Source: Stenopsyche tienmushanensis (taxonomy: Eukaryota > Arthropoda > Insecta > Trichoptera > Stenopsychidae). Taken from it: DNA of 64,000 nucleotides. The stretch is from contig WACJ01000290.1 in the NCBI GenBank assembly GCA_008973525.1, positions 359,306 to 423,305 on the forward strand, given 5' to 3'. The notes beneath the pieces are model-generated. The model saw only the letters and a program-made list of their open reading frames with translations, made no database searches and was not told the origin of the DNA. A program made the translations under genes and the position numbers. Below are positions 47,816-59,580 of the stretch, piece by piece. How positions within the stretch are numbered: the stretch's first letter is position 1; each line of letters starts with the position of its first letter.

Positions 47816-47917
47816 TGTTGCCTCAGGTGGTGCCTAACTGAGAGGAAAAAAGTGAGGTGGCGGCCGACGACCGACGCAGATCACCTCTCCTGCCATCAGG
47901 GGAGTAAACGTTACAAC

Positions 47918-48062
47918 AATAGATCTTGTTTTATTTTCGTCGTATTCGTCCATTCTTCTAACAATCTCCAACACTGTGCTAGCAAAATCAACATTTAACT
48001 TATTTTTTGTTGTTTGAAAAATTGTGTCCTCTAATTCATGCAGATCTATGAGACTACCATAA
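47918..48062 (-). pseudogene. Possible non-LTR retrotransposon ORF1-type relic
   Basis: The minus strand reads DLHELEDTIFQTTKNKLNVD, then FASTVLEIVRRMDEYDENKT and SIVVTF. It resembles the segment DL...i...l....d....V.R.G......R.i.V.F of ORF1/linker proteins of LINEs. Short and isolated, so tentative. Confidence 0.4.
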
Positions 48063-48937
48063 AAAAGTTGGTGTCCCGACTACGGATAATACACGGCATA
48101 GTGCTGCTTTATCACTGTAAATTTTTATCATTTAATATCAAGTCTAGATAATGTACCATTGAATTTTATATAAAGTAAAGACATATTTTTGCGAATAATT
48201 TACATGTCGGCATATATATTTTTTTCAATCTTTAAGGTTGATATTCCTTTAAAAACCATTAAACAAGCTATTAAGGACATAAAACGTCGGCGTAATTGTG
48301 TTCTAAAAGAAATTCTAAAAGGATTACGACACCATTAAGGCCATTGATGGCGTCGCAGCCTTATTTTCTTCAATGCGAATAAGATCGGTCGAGTTTAACG
48401 TTGTGTATCAGAAATAATTATTTTACAGTCCAATAATGCCGGGAAGACGGTACAAAATCGGAATGGAAAATACGATCCCGGTATCGATCAGCTTGTTGCC
48501 AAAAAAAAAGTCTCCGTTACGTATGATGCTTTCGAGGCCCGAAAAATAAAAGTGTGTTCTGGTCTTTTAAGGCTGAAATTTAATCCAGAAGGCCCGGGGG
48601 CAGAATGAAAATTTTATAATACAAGCTTTCTCCACTCTCATCAATTTGCGAGTGCTTTTAAGATTATAAGGAGGCTGCAGATGTGGCACTATCAACGTCA
48701 TACACATGGTTATTCCTTGAGACATCATTGTAACCCTACATACTATACGAGGTAAGAGCCAACTTGTTTATTACGCGCATTAAATTCCATTATTGCGTTT
48801 GAATTATGAATGGAATTTGCTCAATAATGGCGTATGAATTTAAAATGCTTGTAAATATTTAATCATTGAAAAAGAAAAAAAAAAACTATAGTTTTAACCT
48901 TCGTGTGCTGAAGGAGGTTCGCATGCTTAATCGCATA
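48063..48937. other. No gene recognised
   Basis: Mixed composition, no frames or motifs. Confidence 0.35.
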
Positions 48938-49110
48938 CGATACATATAAAAATGAATGTTTGTTTGTTTGTTCCGTTTGCATTTCTATACCATTCATTTG
49001 ATTGCAATGAAACTTTGGTGAGTTATTGTACATACACCCGTGAAGGTTTTTAAATTAATGTAATTATTGTTTGCATACATTATTTGTTTTACGATGCATC
49101 ATGCTCTAGT
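48938..49110 (+). mobile_element. Helitron-like non-autonomous element, 5' end
   Basis: ACATATAAAAATGAATG followed by TTTCTATACCATTCATTTG, GATTGCAATGAAACTTTGGT and AAGGTTTTTAAATTA. Same order as the copies at 38.80 and 40.88 kb, with an added TTTG run. Confidence 0.55.
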
Positions 49111-50330
49111 TGTATGCACAAAATATCGCTCGATTCGAAAATTACAAAAATGAGCAGTGGATCAGTACACGTTCTATGCTAGGCTTACAACAACATAAAC
49201 TAGAAAACTCACGGAGAATGATGTTACACATAGAAATTCTGAATAAGCTGGTGAGGCTGTCTAACATTAAATCATCAGTAACCAAACAAAAAAATCGAAA
49301 ATGCAAACAATCTCCAAATAAAAACGGCAATGCACGACCCAACCTATCAGTACTGAACAGAGGATGTTCACAATAAGCATCACCAAGACGATGGGAGTCA
49401 TTCCGCGTCCATGAGTCCGACAGGAGGATCGAAATATCTTTAAATTTGAATTTACCTTTCAAATTAAAATTCTATCGAGTTGCAGTTCAGGAAACACGTA
49501 TTTTTTCACAGTGAAGTTGAGATTTTATTATAATTGTTTAAAATCATATTTTTAAGTAATTTCAATAACAACAATCTTTGTGGAATATTTGCATCATTGC
49601 ATTGCTGTTTTTATTCAACTAGGAAATCAATCGTTGATTGAATCAGATCGTCGCTAATCGCACAAGAGCAACAAAAATATGTTTATACAGTTATCCAATT
49701 TTGTGGTAAATTGTGACTTTTAATGAGGAATGTGTATTATAAAATAATAATTTTTGGCAAAAAAAATGGATTTCATAATCAATGAATTATTAGATTAACG
49801 ATTGAATTAAACAAGAACTTATTAAAGCTTAATTTTAAGGGTTTTTTTTAGCATATTCTTAAAGTTTGGACTTTTAAGAATATATCCTACAAAAACGTAT
49901 ATACGAAATTTCCAAAAATCTAATTATTTATGGAGTTATAGCTATTTTAGTGACACAACAACTAAGCCAGTCCTAACAGAACGAAATCTTTAAACGTGTT
50001 TTTCTCTAAATTACTTTTATCGACACGGTTGACATAATATCTCAAGTTCTAATTAACGAATTAATTTAAAATTTATTTTTAATATTTATTATATAATTTT
50101 CTATCATTCGTACCAGATTTATATCAAAATATTATTTTAAACTATTAAAAAAAAATTAAAACTCAAAAAATAAGGTTAAAAATGTTTTTTTTTTAAACAG
50201 TCACATTTTGTAAAATTAAAATAATATTATTTTTATTACAAGTAGTCATATTTTTTAATTCTAGAATATTCTAGAATACTCCCTTAATTAATTACATTCT
50301 GCAAATTATATTCAATACAAAAAAATGATA
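49111..50330. other. Very AT-rich DNA, no gene recognised
   Basis: Overlapping 88- and 106-codon frames on opposite strands near 49110-49460 have no domain. Confidence 0.4.
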
Positions 50331-50336
50331 AGATTC

Positions 50337-50560
50337 AGCTTAGAATTCCTACCTCACCCACCCTATTCATCAGACATCTCATCCCCCCAAAATATATTTT
50401 TAGTACATATCCAGTAATAAAATAAAATATGGAGAATGCTCTCACCATCTGGATAGAGGACTATAATGATAAAAACATTTTTTTAAACAGAAAATGATAA
50501 TTTGATGGATAAAAGTTTAAAATTCAAGATGGAAATACAAAACACACATTGAATATAGAC
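50337..50560 (+). pseudogene. mariner transposase C-terminal scrap
   Basis: LEFLPHPPYSSDIS marks the conserved HPPYSPDL.P.D block around the third catalytic Asp, with the Asp itself replaced. Downstream the frame is full of stops. Confidence 0.5.
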
Positions 50561-51924
50561 AAATGTTTATTACAGGGTTTTTAAATATTATGGAATGCCA
50601 AAATGTCTAGCAATAATGAAAACCTACAAATGATGCATGATCGATGCTATACAATTACTTTAATATTTTTTTTAGTATTTGTATACTTTCTGTATTGTTT
50701 AAGTAATAAATCAGTATACATAATTTAGCTTCGAAACGTAGACTTCATTGAACCATATAATTGCTTTAAAGTACTGTGTGTATTGTTTGCAAAATATATT
50801 TGCATTTTAATTTATTCTTATAAATAAAATTTCAAGTATAATACTCTATTGTGTAGTTTCAGCTTCGATTGCCTCGGGTTGTTCTTGAGCGTATCACAAA
50901 CGTACTTTAATAGTGAATATTGTCTCGAAGTTTAAAGCAAGGATATGTTTTTATATTTTATTTGTAGCGAAAATTTATAGCATTGTGTAAAAAATATATA
51001 TATTATTGAAATGAGCATTTGAGGATTGGTTAAATCCGACTAAGAGATGGTCAAAAACGGTCATCACATCCACATCTGTTTCGAGACGTCCCACTTAAAA
51101 TGCAAGGGACAAGGATGAGAATTCGACTGGAATATAAATTTATAGGAGCGTTATGCTTTACGGCGTATCCTTCCCAGGTCATCAAACAACGATTTAGAAC
51201 AGATGGAAGGAATAATATGCACGAAAGGATCGGCTCAAGAGGTCCCGCCAAAAAAAAGACAAATAGAAGATTGCGAAAAACGATAGCCAATCAAAAATCA
51301 ATTTGAGCGCTTTGCACGTAATATCACCCCTTACTTTCATCCCTTTTTTGCTCTGCGGATTCGGCAGATCAAAGATTAAATATGTCGAAGTGAGCCGCTT
51401 TCGCCGGGGAGGATGCAAATAGGGTGCAGCAAGAACAATGCACGTCTGCTAGGTGGGATGCAAAACTCCTTTTGTGGGTCGTTAATCCGTGAAGCCGAGT
51501 CTTTTTGTTTCTAAGAGTATTTGTGGAGGTTTTGCCGTGGTAAAAACTGCAACTTCCTATCCTCCAGACTAGTGCTGCAGTCCCGACGGAACGTGCACCG
51601 CAAAAAGAATCACAAGCTTTTACGACGTGTAAGTTTTTCCTACTTGCCGTCATCTTTTTCATCTTTTTTAACATCGTGTACTGCATCAGATGGATGTATC
51701 GCAAAAGTAAACTCGTATATTTCAAGGGATGGAAATTTTATTCATGTATATGCCTTTTCAACGCAGTTATACACTATTTTTATACTTTCATTTGGATGAC
51801 ATTATAAAGTGAAATTCCTTTGCAGTCGTATAAATGGAATGCATGGGGTGCTAAAATTAGCAAAAGTGATTCAAATAATTTAAATTTTGATAATATATTT
51901 GCAAAATTGCAGTTTAAAATGAAT
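50561..51924. other. No gene recognised; GC-balanced patch at 51300-51620
   Basis: The patch has frames of 74-118 codons on both strands over one another and no recognisable domain. Confidence 0.35.
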
Positions 51925-51996
51925 GTTTCCGCCCGGGATCGAACCGGGGGCCTTCTGCGTGTTAGGCAGATGTGATAACCGCTACACCACGGAAAC
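51925..51996 (-). tRNA. tRNA-Val (anticodon AAC), copy 1
   Basis: A 72-base gene on the minus strand. The acceptor stem GTTTCCG/CGGAAAC pairs fully. Nucleotides 34-36 are AAC in the loop CCTAACACG, and the T arm contains GGTTCGATCC (B box). No intron and no encoded CCA. TTTT follows shortly after the 3' end on the minus strand as a pol III stop. Body identical to copies 3, 4, 6 and 7. Confidence 0.97.
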
Positions 51997-52144
51997 ATTG
52001 AGGCTTCAAAGATGATATAAAATATATGAAATAGATCACCAATGCAGGTTAAATAAATAAACAGTACTAATTTCAATATAAAATAAATATATTAAACGCA
52101 CAAGACTGAAAATATGCTGTGGCTGCTTATATGTATGTACTTAA

Positions 52145-52280
52145 TAATGTAACTTTAGCCACGTTTATCGAAACCCTAGCCATTTTGTATGAAAAGTAGA
52201 CAACGTTTATTTGATAAAAATGAACGTAAACTACTTGTAGACAATAAAGCAGCTTTGTAGATTTTAATTTAATACCGATA
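52145..52280 (-). repeat. Dispersed repeat family B, copy 3
   Basis: Reverse-oriented AACTTTAGCCACGTTTA, GTAAACTACTTGTAGACAA and AAAGCAGCTTTGTAGATTTT match the blocks at 37.99 and 43.77 kb. Confidence 0.65.
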
Positions 52281-52645
52281 AATATAGTTATTAATAAGAG
52301 AAAATGAGCTCAATCGAAAAAATATGCCTTTTTTCACCATTTATAAATTGATATAAGCTATTTTTGAAATATACGTTCATTGTTTTGAGCTTTTAAGCTG
52401 AATCTCCTTCTTCAATAACTAAAATAAATCATCATTATGAACAAAATGGTTATTTTTATGAACATAACACATTTTTAAAACATCTCAATTTGACCCAATA
52501 GAAAATGAACCGCGTGCACCATCCAATTAAAAAGGCGACAATCGAACCAGAGTGTAGCTTGATGAGGCTTTTATGCTATTTTCTTTTTAATTTGTGATGT
52601 TTGATTATAAATTTGTCATTTTTGAATCAATTATGGCAATAAAAT

Positions 52646-52717
52646 GTTTCCGCCCGGGATCGAACCGGGGGCCTTCTGCGTGTTAGGCAGACGTGATAAC
52701 CGCTACACCACGGAAAC
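52646..52717 (-). tRNA. tRNA-Val (AAC), copy 2
   Basis: Same 72-base gene, with one change: A to G at linear nucleotide 26, the D-stem/anticodon-stem junction, which is tolerated in tRNAs. All stems remain paired. Confidence 0.97.
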
Positions 52718-53261
52718 TATGCATTTATTTGCATACGTTGAGCATAAAAATTATTATTATAAAAAATTAAAACAATACTTTACAAATTATTTAGGAAATA
52801 ATTTTTATCAAATTTTGGCATCATTTAACAAATTTTGAATCTTGATAGGGTAATTTTGAATTAATTTGCATAAGCTTCAATAAAATTGGATATAAAATTA
52901 ATCATTATCCCCAGGGGCTTAAATTTTTTTAGACATAAAACATTTATGTGAATATTAAGCATTTACAAAGGACTTTTATTCGTCGTCAAATTTTTCCTTG
53001 CATAATTATCAAACTTCACCGTTTATACGTTATGGGTCTTTGTTGAACGCATCGTAAAGTTATATATTTTAATTTTTTTAAGCTAATTAAAATAATATTT
53101 CATTGTGTTAATAAAAGTGTGCGCCTGTCGTCTGTATATCGGTGAACGACGCTCTAAAAATATTTTTTTGTCAAAATTAAGCGGTAGAACGATGCTTCAT
53201 AAGTTCATAAGATTTTTCATTACAATTATACTTTTAGTGGGCCTTAAAAATAAAATAAAAT

Positions 53262-53333
53262 GTTTCCGCCCGGGATCGAACCGGGGGCCTTCTGCGTGTT
53301 AGGCAGATGTGATAACCGCTACACCACGGAAAC
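53262..53333 (-). tRNA. tRNA-Val (AAC), copy 3
   Basis: Identical in body to copy 1. Forms the left boundary of the ~1.26-kb segment duplicated at 60.18-61.44 kb. CATTTTATTTTA follows the gene on the minus strand. Confidence 0.97.
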
Positions 53334-53587
53334 TATATTTCATATTGACTTCAATATTAAATCTACCACAAAATATAAACATCAAAAATTCAGTTTTTAG
53401 TCACTCGGTTAAAACATTATTAATCGTCAGATTTTAGCACCATTTTTTTTAATTTGTTGCTGCTGTTGTATCAAATTTTAGGGTGAAAAATTAAACAAGG
53501 GCTGTTATGACAACATGGAGTATTTAGCAAAATAATTTACCTACTGCGAAAATATGAAAAGAAGTCATTGAGTAATAATTTACTATT

Positions 53588-53860
53588 AGGGCGTACCATA
53601 TAAATGTTCGGAATTCGTGGTTGTGAATCAAAATGCCATAACTTTTACAAAATTTAATTTATTCAATCAAAATAATCTCCATCAGATTTAATAGCTTTTT
53701 TCCAACGAGAAATTAATATAACCTAGTCCATTTTTATAAAAATCCACACTTTTATAACCAATCAATTCTTTGAACCCTTGAATCGCTTCATCCTAGTACT
53801 CCAAATATTCTTTCAAAATTAATCCTTTACCGAAAGCTTTGTTAATATTTCATCCTTTCA
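53588..53860 (-). pseudogene. mariner 3' relic between tRNA copies 3 and 4
   Basis: The minus strand encodes FKELIGYKSVDFYKNGLGYI and, after a frame change, SRWKKAIKSDGDYFD with a stop, the C-terminal end of a mariner transposase (F..fYe.GI..L..RWkk.I.sdGdYFd). The rest is lost. The same relic is in the duplicate at 60.5-60.8 kb. Confidence 0.7.
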
Positions 53861-54096
53861 TCATACAAAAATGTATGCGGAAATTTTTATTGATGTCATT
53901 TTTTTTTAATAATAAACATTGTAATAATGATTCCGTATTTAAAGACAGTTGGAGACTATATATAGAACCGTTATCAATTTTAAATAGTCGAAGTTGTTAA
54001 ATATTTCATAGAACTATTCTCAAACAATGTCAATCTTTGAGAAACTGAAATTCCGAATCTTCATGTGTAACTATGTAACAATTATATTAAAAATAT

Positions 54097-54168
54097 GTTT
54101 CCGCCCGGGATCGAACCGGGGGCCTTCTGCGTGTTAGGCAGATGTGATAACCGCTACACCACGGAAAC
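54097..54168 (-). tRNA. tRNA-Val (AAC), copy 4
   Basis: Identical in body to copy 1. Second tRNA of duplicated segment A. Confidence 0.97.
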
Positions 54169-54943
54169 CACGAATTGTATTCCGTGCTATTCAAATAACG
54201 ATTTTTATTTATTTATTTAAAAATCTTATAACTATCTGTTGATCATTGCGGCATCTCTTTTTCTAGATATTTCGCCTTTTAATTATAATGACGATGATTA
54301 AATACAGCATAGATCTTAACACTTAAGAAATGGGGGTATGGCATTGACAATAAAGCACTATGGAGCACTGCACGCTACATGTGCGTGCGCACTCTTTATC
54401 TGGATTGCTCGAGAGCGCACTCAACAAAGGTAAAATTTCTTCAAATTGGTCTTTATTAAGGTTCGTTATCGAAATTCATACAAAAAGAATGATCTTTAAC
54501 GAAAATGTACTAGTTATATTGATCTTTTACCACTTAATTGAGTTTATAAAAATAAAAAAAAGGCAATAGTAGCTTCCATTTTAAAGATAATTAACGAGTG
54601 CATTTGCTTCACTATTGAATCTGCCACAAAATATTGACTTTAAAAAATCAGTTTCTTGTCAATCGGCTAATATTTAAGTATTCTATTATGTTAATATTTC
54701 TACCCGCTTTTGCTGCCTTTTATCCCATATCATACAAAAATATTTGGGGAAATTTTTGTTCATATAATTTTTTTTTAAAATAATAAGTATTGTAATAATG
54801 ATTCCTTATTTAAAGACAATTGGAGACTATATATAGTACCGTTATCAATTTTAAATAGTACTATTCTCAATCAATGTCAATCTTTGGCTAACTGAAATTC
54901 CGAATTTTCATGTGTAACTACGTAATAATTATATTAAAAATAT

Positions 54944-55015
54944 GTTTCCGCCCGGGATCGAACCGGGGGCCTTCTGCGTGTTAGGCAGATGTGATAACCA
55001 CTACACCACGGAAAC
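54944..55015 (-). tRNA. tRNA-Val (AAC), copy 5
   Basis: Differs from copy 1 by C to T at linear nucleotide 16 in the D loop, giving the common GTAGTGGTTATC form. Its 3' flank (54734-54943) is homologous to that of copies 4 and 7. Confidence 0.97.
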
Positions 55016-55610
55016 CATATTTTCTTGCAGACGGGAAAACTAAGTCCCTGTGTTTTAAAACGAGGCAAGCTTCTCCCTCTCGAGAAAATAAGAAAAATTA
55101 TTAATTAATTCAAAAGGAGGCGACGTCTCATTTTTCGATGAATATCAGCGAAAGTTTCTTTTTCTTATTCGATTTATGATTATAAAGAATCTAAAATCTT
55201 CGAATTTTTCGAGTTTTATTAAAGCCAACTATTTTTGGTGTATTTTCGAATTAATAGACACCTACAAAACGAGTATACGAACGTTCGAGCTGATCGTTCC
55301 GAATGGATTCACTACACGGAAGCTCATCACGGATATGGTTGAAAATTTTGGACTTGCGACGAAATCCATTTAAAAAGTGCAAGCTCAGTAGCTGAACAAA
55401 AATCGCATCTGACGTAAGTGCAATCATCTGTCAGAATCAATTAGGTCACAAATCTAAAGAATATAAACCAGCTTATTTTTTACCGATTTTTCCACGTTCG
55501 GCATTTCGTTAGGAATAATATTATATTTAAATGTTTAGAAACAATTTTATATTTATACGCGTTTTATTAAAAATATTTGTATTAATATTTAAAAGCTCTC
55601 TTTGGGTGGC
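55016..55610. other. No gene recognised
   Basis: A 65-codon frame at 55176-55373 has no recognisable domain. Confidence 0.35.
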
Positions 55611-55624
55611 AAATCTAGGTTTCT

Positions 55625-55880
55625 CTATTTGTCCACCACAAATGACATCCCAAAATGAGCTTGTTGGCTTTTGCAGATATTAGAAATATTAGGTCGAATA
55701 TTTGATAGAGCTACCCTAAGTCTTTCTCGTTTTTAAGTTTTCATATTGGTTGTTGTTGAGAAACCAAGCTCACACAAATATGATGTCGAAAACTGTAACA
55801 AAATTTTCAGTGCTTTCGTGTGAAGAGCTGAATATTCCTCTTGAATAGCCAACTTCAGAAGAATTTAGCTATCCGCGTGA
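55625..55880 (-). pseudogene. hAT (ZBED5/SCAND3-like) transposase C-terminus
   Basis: On the minus strand from about 55850: EEYSALHTKALKILLQFSTS, YLCELGFSTTTNMKT, a stop, then KRERLRVALSNIRPNISNIC and KSQQAH, with a stop at 55625-55627. This follows the C-terminal block of ZBED5/SCAND3-like hAT transposases (FsTtYLCE.gFS....iKtK.R.rL....dLr.aLs.i.P.i..l...kQah). An in-frame stop replaces the conserved Lys after KT, so it is dead. The rest of the gene was not found. Confidence 0.75.
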
Positions 55881-56619
55881 TAAATAATATTGTGCATTAT
55901 AAATGCTGTAAGGAAAATAAATTTAATAAAGCTAAGAATACTATTTATACATTTTATAGTAATATATGAGGTTTCCTGAAAGTTTTCTCGTCGAGAAGTG
56001 CAACTAGTTCTTGCAAAGTATCTGCATGGAATGTCTACTTTGACCCGCTAATTTCTCATAACATTAAGTTTTAAGATATAACGCCGAGTTCAGATGTGCT
56101 GCTGTTTACCGTCAGCACCAGAAATGTGCTCAAACATTTTAGAGATGCTGTTAAGGAGATAATTAATTAAGAACTTCGCATTATTAAATATTAATGCAGG
56201 CGAGTCTGATCAAATATTTGATAATGGATGCAAAAAGGCGGATGTTTTTCAGCGCTTTCTATGCTGATTGATGCAAAATTAATGAAATTAATGCATTTTT
56301 TGTTGAGTTAACAGACCCATTGAGATAAAGGTTCTTGCAGAGCCTCCAAAGCCTGCCTTTATAGTCATTTGCATAACTACGAGAGGCTATTTTGCTTAAC
56401 AACAACGCTAATTAGCAACCAAGAAGTTTCATGCCAGACACAGCTAAAGGTTATTTCTTCACTCGAAAACTTGAAGCACTCTAGAAACGCGGTGACAGTG
56501 TGTCAACATTTTATTAAATATTTAATCAAATCCTTAAACGTTACTGACAAATCAGCACTTTTTGTATTAATATTTCAAATTTGAATTTGCTCAGGTGCAG
56601 TCACATTTTAATCTAAATA
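55881..56619. other. No gene recognised
   Basis: May include more of the decayed hAT element, but translations are not convincing. Confidence 0.35.
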
Positions 56620-57200
56620 TCAGATTGAGTCATAAATAGTTGCCGAATAACAGAAACCCTTATAAAAATTCGGTTTTACTCTTTATTAATCATTCGTATT
56701 AGTAAGTATAGGATATCATTAGATAGGTATAAGTCTTATCAGATTTTTAAACAACATTTAACTCTATAATATCTAATGTTATGGTATTTTTGTATCCGTA
56801 AAATGGAAAATCAAAAAGTGCATTTTTGTCATATAATGCATTGCGAGTTTAAACAAGTCAATAGTGGTATGGCTACGGCCAAAAGTGATATATTTGTTAA
56901 AGAAGACCAAAAGAAGAATTAAAAGCTGATCGCTCTTCAAACTTTGATGAAGATATTTTAAAGGTGTTATTTAAGCAAAATCCACGTCAATCAACGAGGA
57001 ATCTGTCAAGGAAGCTAATTCCTTTTTTAATTAAACACGCCAAATTTTATGTAGAGGGTATTGATAAGTTATTAATAAAATTAGAAAAAGTTATTGCTAA
57101 TAATGGTGCATATGTAATAGAGTAATATTGCTTTGTTATTTTGTTAAAGCTGAGTAAATGTTTGAAAAAAAAATCGGCAACTATTTATGACTCAGCCTAA
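56620..57200 (+). mobile_element. Internally deleted mariner with TIRs (581 bp)
   Basis: The left end TCAGATTGAGTCATAAATAG and the right end (reverse complement TTAGGCTGAGTCATAAATAG) continue as TTGCCGA and are flanked by TA at 56618-56619 and 57201-57202. The transposase start at 56803 reads MENQKVHFCHIMHCEFKQVN. Further on, LFKQNPRQSTRNL is followed directly by the C-terminal FYVEGIDKLLIKLEKVIANN and GAYVIE. The whole catalytic DD34D region is deleted and the frame is shifted near 56920. Confidence 0.92.
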
Positions 57201-57716
57201 TATTTAGAGGAAAATGTTTTTTATAAATGATGTAAAATAGTTGGTTTTATCCAGCAGAAGTATGCAAAATTTAAATAAGATCAGTGCATTCGTTTTTGAA
57301 AAATCGCATCCACTGACTTCAAAAATAAAGTTTTGAAGTGTCAAAGTGCGATGCTTCCAGGCGGTCTAGCCTAATCACCGGAGTTTCTAAAGGCTCTCCC
57401 TCTTAGAATTTTACTCCGATTGACTTGAAAATTTGAGAAATTATTCTTGAAATGTTGTTGCATTATTAGGTTAAAAAATGAAATTTCAAATCCCATTTAA
57501 CCCCTTAAATATCTTGCCCCAGCCAGGCGTATGTCTCAACAGATACTTATTAAAGTCACCCTACTTTATTCAATCATCAAACGATCTGAGTTCACATTGT
57601 ATTTAGAGTTTATTGTGACAAGGAAATCTCTCAAGGAAACTCGTTTTTTTATCATAGGGTTGAGAATAACATGTTCAGTAGAAAGAGACATTTACCAAAA
57701 TTATCCTTCATATATA
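57201..57716. other. No gene recognised
   Basis: Spacer between two mariner elements. A 91-codon frame starting at 57531 runs into the terminal repeat of the next element and is not a gene. Confidence 0.4.
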
Positions 57717-58280
57717 AGGCTGGAAACTATGAAACGGGCGTTGAATAAAGATAAAGAACCAAAAAGCGCTTTTATTCATATTATTTATTGTATTCAATCA
57801 AAATAACTTCCATCATTGGAATCTACGACTTTTTTACCAACGATTGAGCAAATCATGTATGACTTTTTAAGAAAACCTTCGTTTTTAGAGTTAATAAACA
57901 GTTCAAAGTCTTTTATTATATCATTTTGGTTTATAATATAATTTTGGTCAATTTTTCGTTGTCAATATGGGTCCGTGATCTTTCTTGAGATTTGTTGACA
58001 GTATTCAAACTGCCAGAACGAAATTTTTAGAACCGATTTGCGCTATGATTCAATTTGAACTCATACAAAAAAAGTTGATGTAAATCGCGTTTTGTTTCCT
58101 TCCAGTTTCGGAGAAAAATAAGATAAAAATTGGATACAAACACGAAAAAAATTCACGAAATGATTAAAAAAAATACTTTTAAATTTATAAATAAAAATAT
58201 CAAGCGCACGTTATAATAAATCTCACTCGGTCGCAGCTGAACATAGATTTACCCTAACGCCCGTTTCATAGTTTCCAATC
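57717..58280 (-). mobile_element. Internally deleted mariner with TIRs (564 bp), minus strand
   Basis: The two ends share GGAAACTATGAAACGGGCGT as inverted repeats (AGGCT.. at 57717; the reverse complement of ..CCAATC at 58280), with TA at 57715-57716 and 58281-58282. On the minus strand FLYEFKLNHSA, FRSGSLNTVNKSQERS and HIDNEKLTKII are N-terminal DNA-binding remnants. After a deletion, KKS/KKVVDSNDG-like residues mark the C-terminus near 57800. A different mariner lineage from the neighbour at 56.6 kb by its terminal repeats. Confidence 0.88.
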
Positions 58281-58282
58281 TA

Positions 58283-59580
58283 GTAATTTATTAAAATAGT
58301 TATAAATGAGGTACTATTTTGTAAAAATATATATACAAATTGTATAGATTTTTAATTTTTAAGGAGAGATCTTGAATTTTGTGCTAATGTGTCTTCGCAG
58401 GGCTCGGATGATAACCGCTTGTGAATATTTCCGCGGTATTGGTATTGAAGAAACAATGTCACGTTATTTCATATTAAGATTATATATATTTGCTAGAAAA
58501 TGGTTAATAGAAGTATGCTTCAAATTGAAATTTTAATCTTCTACTCTGGGAGATGAAAAGAATTTCGCTTCGCGATGAAAATAGTAATATCCTTCGTGTT
58601 GGTTGCTGTTAAAAGCAACCAATAAAACTTCATCTAACTAACCATTGACTTCTACATTGTACAGCTGTAATGAGTTTCCTTATATTCTTTTTTTTTGGTA
58701 ATCAAAGTTCGTTGCAATCCAGCTTCGAGTTGCTGAAAACAATACCTTTCGTAAAATATTTGTTTGCTACCAGATTAAATGGCTTTTAAATTTTCTTCAT
58801 GAAAATATCCACGTTTTCCTGGAGGATTTATAAAGCTAAAGCTCGTTTTTTTCACCATCACCACTGGATAAAAAATCCGTTTACAGAAGTCCAAATAAAA
58901 GCATGGAAAAAGTCTCCTCCTGGACACATGTATACAGATGTATGGAATGGACCGAATCAGTCGTTCGTACATTCGTTACCCTTTTTTACCCTTTTTAATT
59001 TGATAAAGGAAAAAGGTTTCGGGTTCGCTGAATCCGGAACGATGACGTGGTATCTCTTGCACTTTTGCACCCCGCGCTTTGTCGCCCGATGAACACGATA
59101 ATTCACCCACGACGTGCAAATATTACGCTGAAAAAAATACATCGAAGGGTTAATTTATTAGGGGACGGATCCAGCGATCAGTTGACGCTCACGTCTTCAC
59201 CCTCAACTTTCGACCTCTTGGCCCGAGTAATGGTACCTTTATACGTTTCGAACGTGGAATCGTTCCCGACGTGAAACCGAGTTACCCAACTTGCTCCTGT
59301 ACTCTTCGAACTCTATTTTCACTCAGATAAGTTTTCCACTTACCCGGATTATAAATCTTCAAGGCGAACCTCTGCTGAATTATGACGCACTTAAGACTGG
59401 GTCGAAAAGTATAATTTGGTTATATGACCAAACATAATTTGGGTATGATAAGTGGTGTGTGGTTGAAATTTATGGTTCTGTGCATTGGTCGCTTGAAATG
59501 CTCGTATCAAAATAATATAAACACACCAAAATATGATACATATTTAAATAATTATGCTATCAAGTCTTTAAGACAATTTA
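58283..59580. other. No gene recognised; GC-balanced patch 58790-59370
   Basis: Frames of 61-97 codons lie on both strands over one another in the patch. No domain. Possibly host non-coding sequence. Confidence 0.4.

Larger units (their letters stand above)
53262..54525. repeat. Segmental duplication, copy A (pairs with 60176-61445)
   Basis: tRNA-Val copies 3 and 4, the ~760-bp spacer between them and about 350 bp beyond copy 4 recur at 60176-61445 in the same order and orientation with only scattered changes. The match begins at the tRNA gene itself and fades near 54525/61445. A third partial copy of the spacer and tRNA is 54734-55015. Confidence 0.9.

Noticed and set aside
52646..52717. 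tRNA copy 2 considered as a pseudogene
   Set aside because: Its single change at nucleotide 26 keeps all stems and both promoter boxes.
57531..57806. 91-codon ORF
   Set aside because: Its second half is the terminal repeat and 3' relic of the mariner at 57717-58280.
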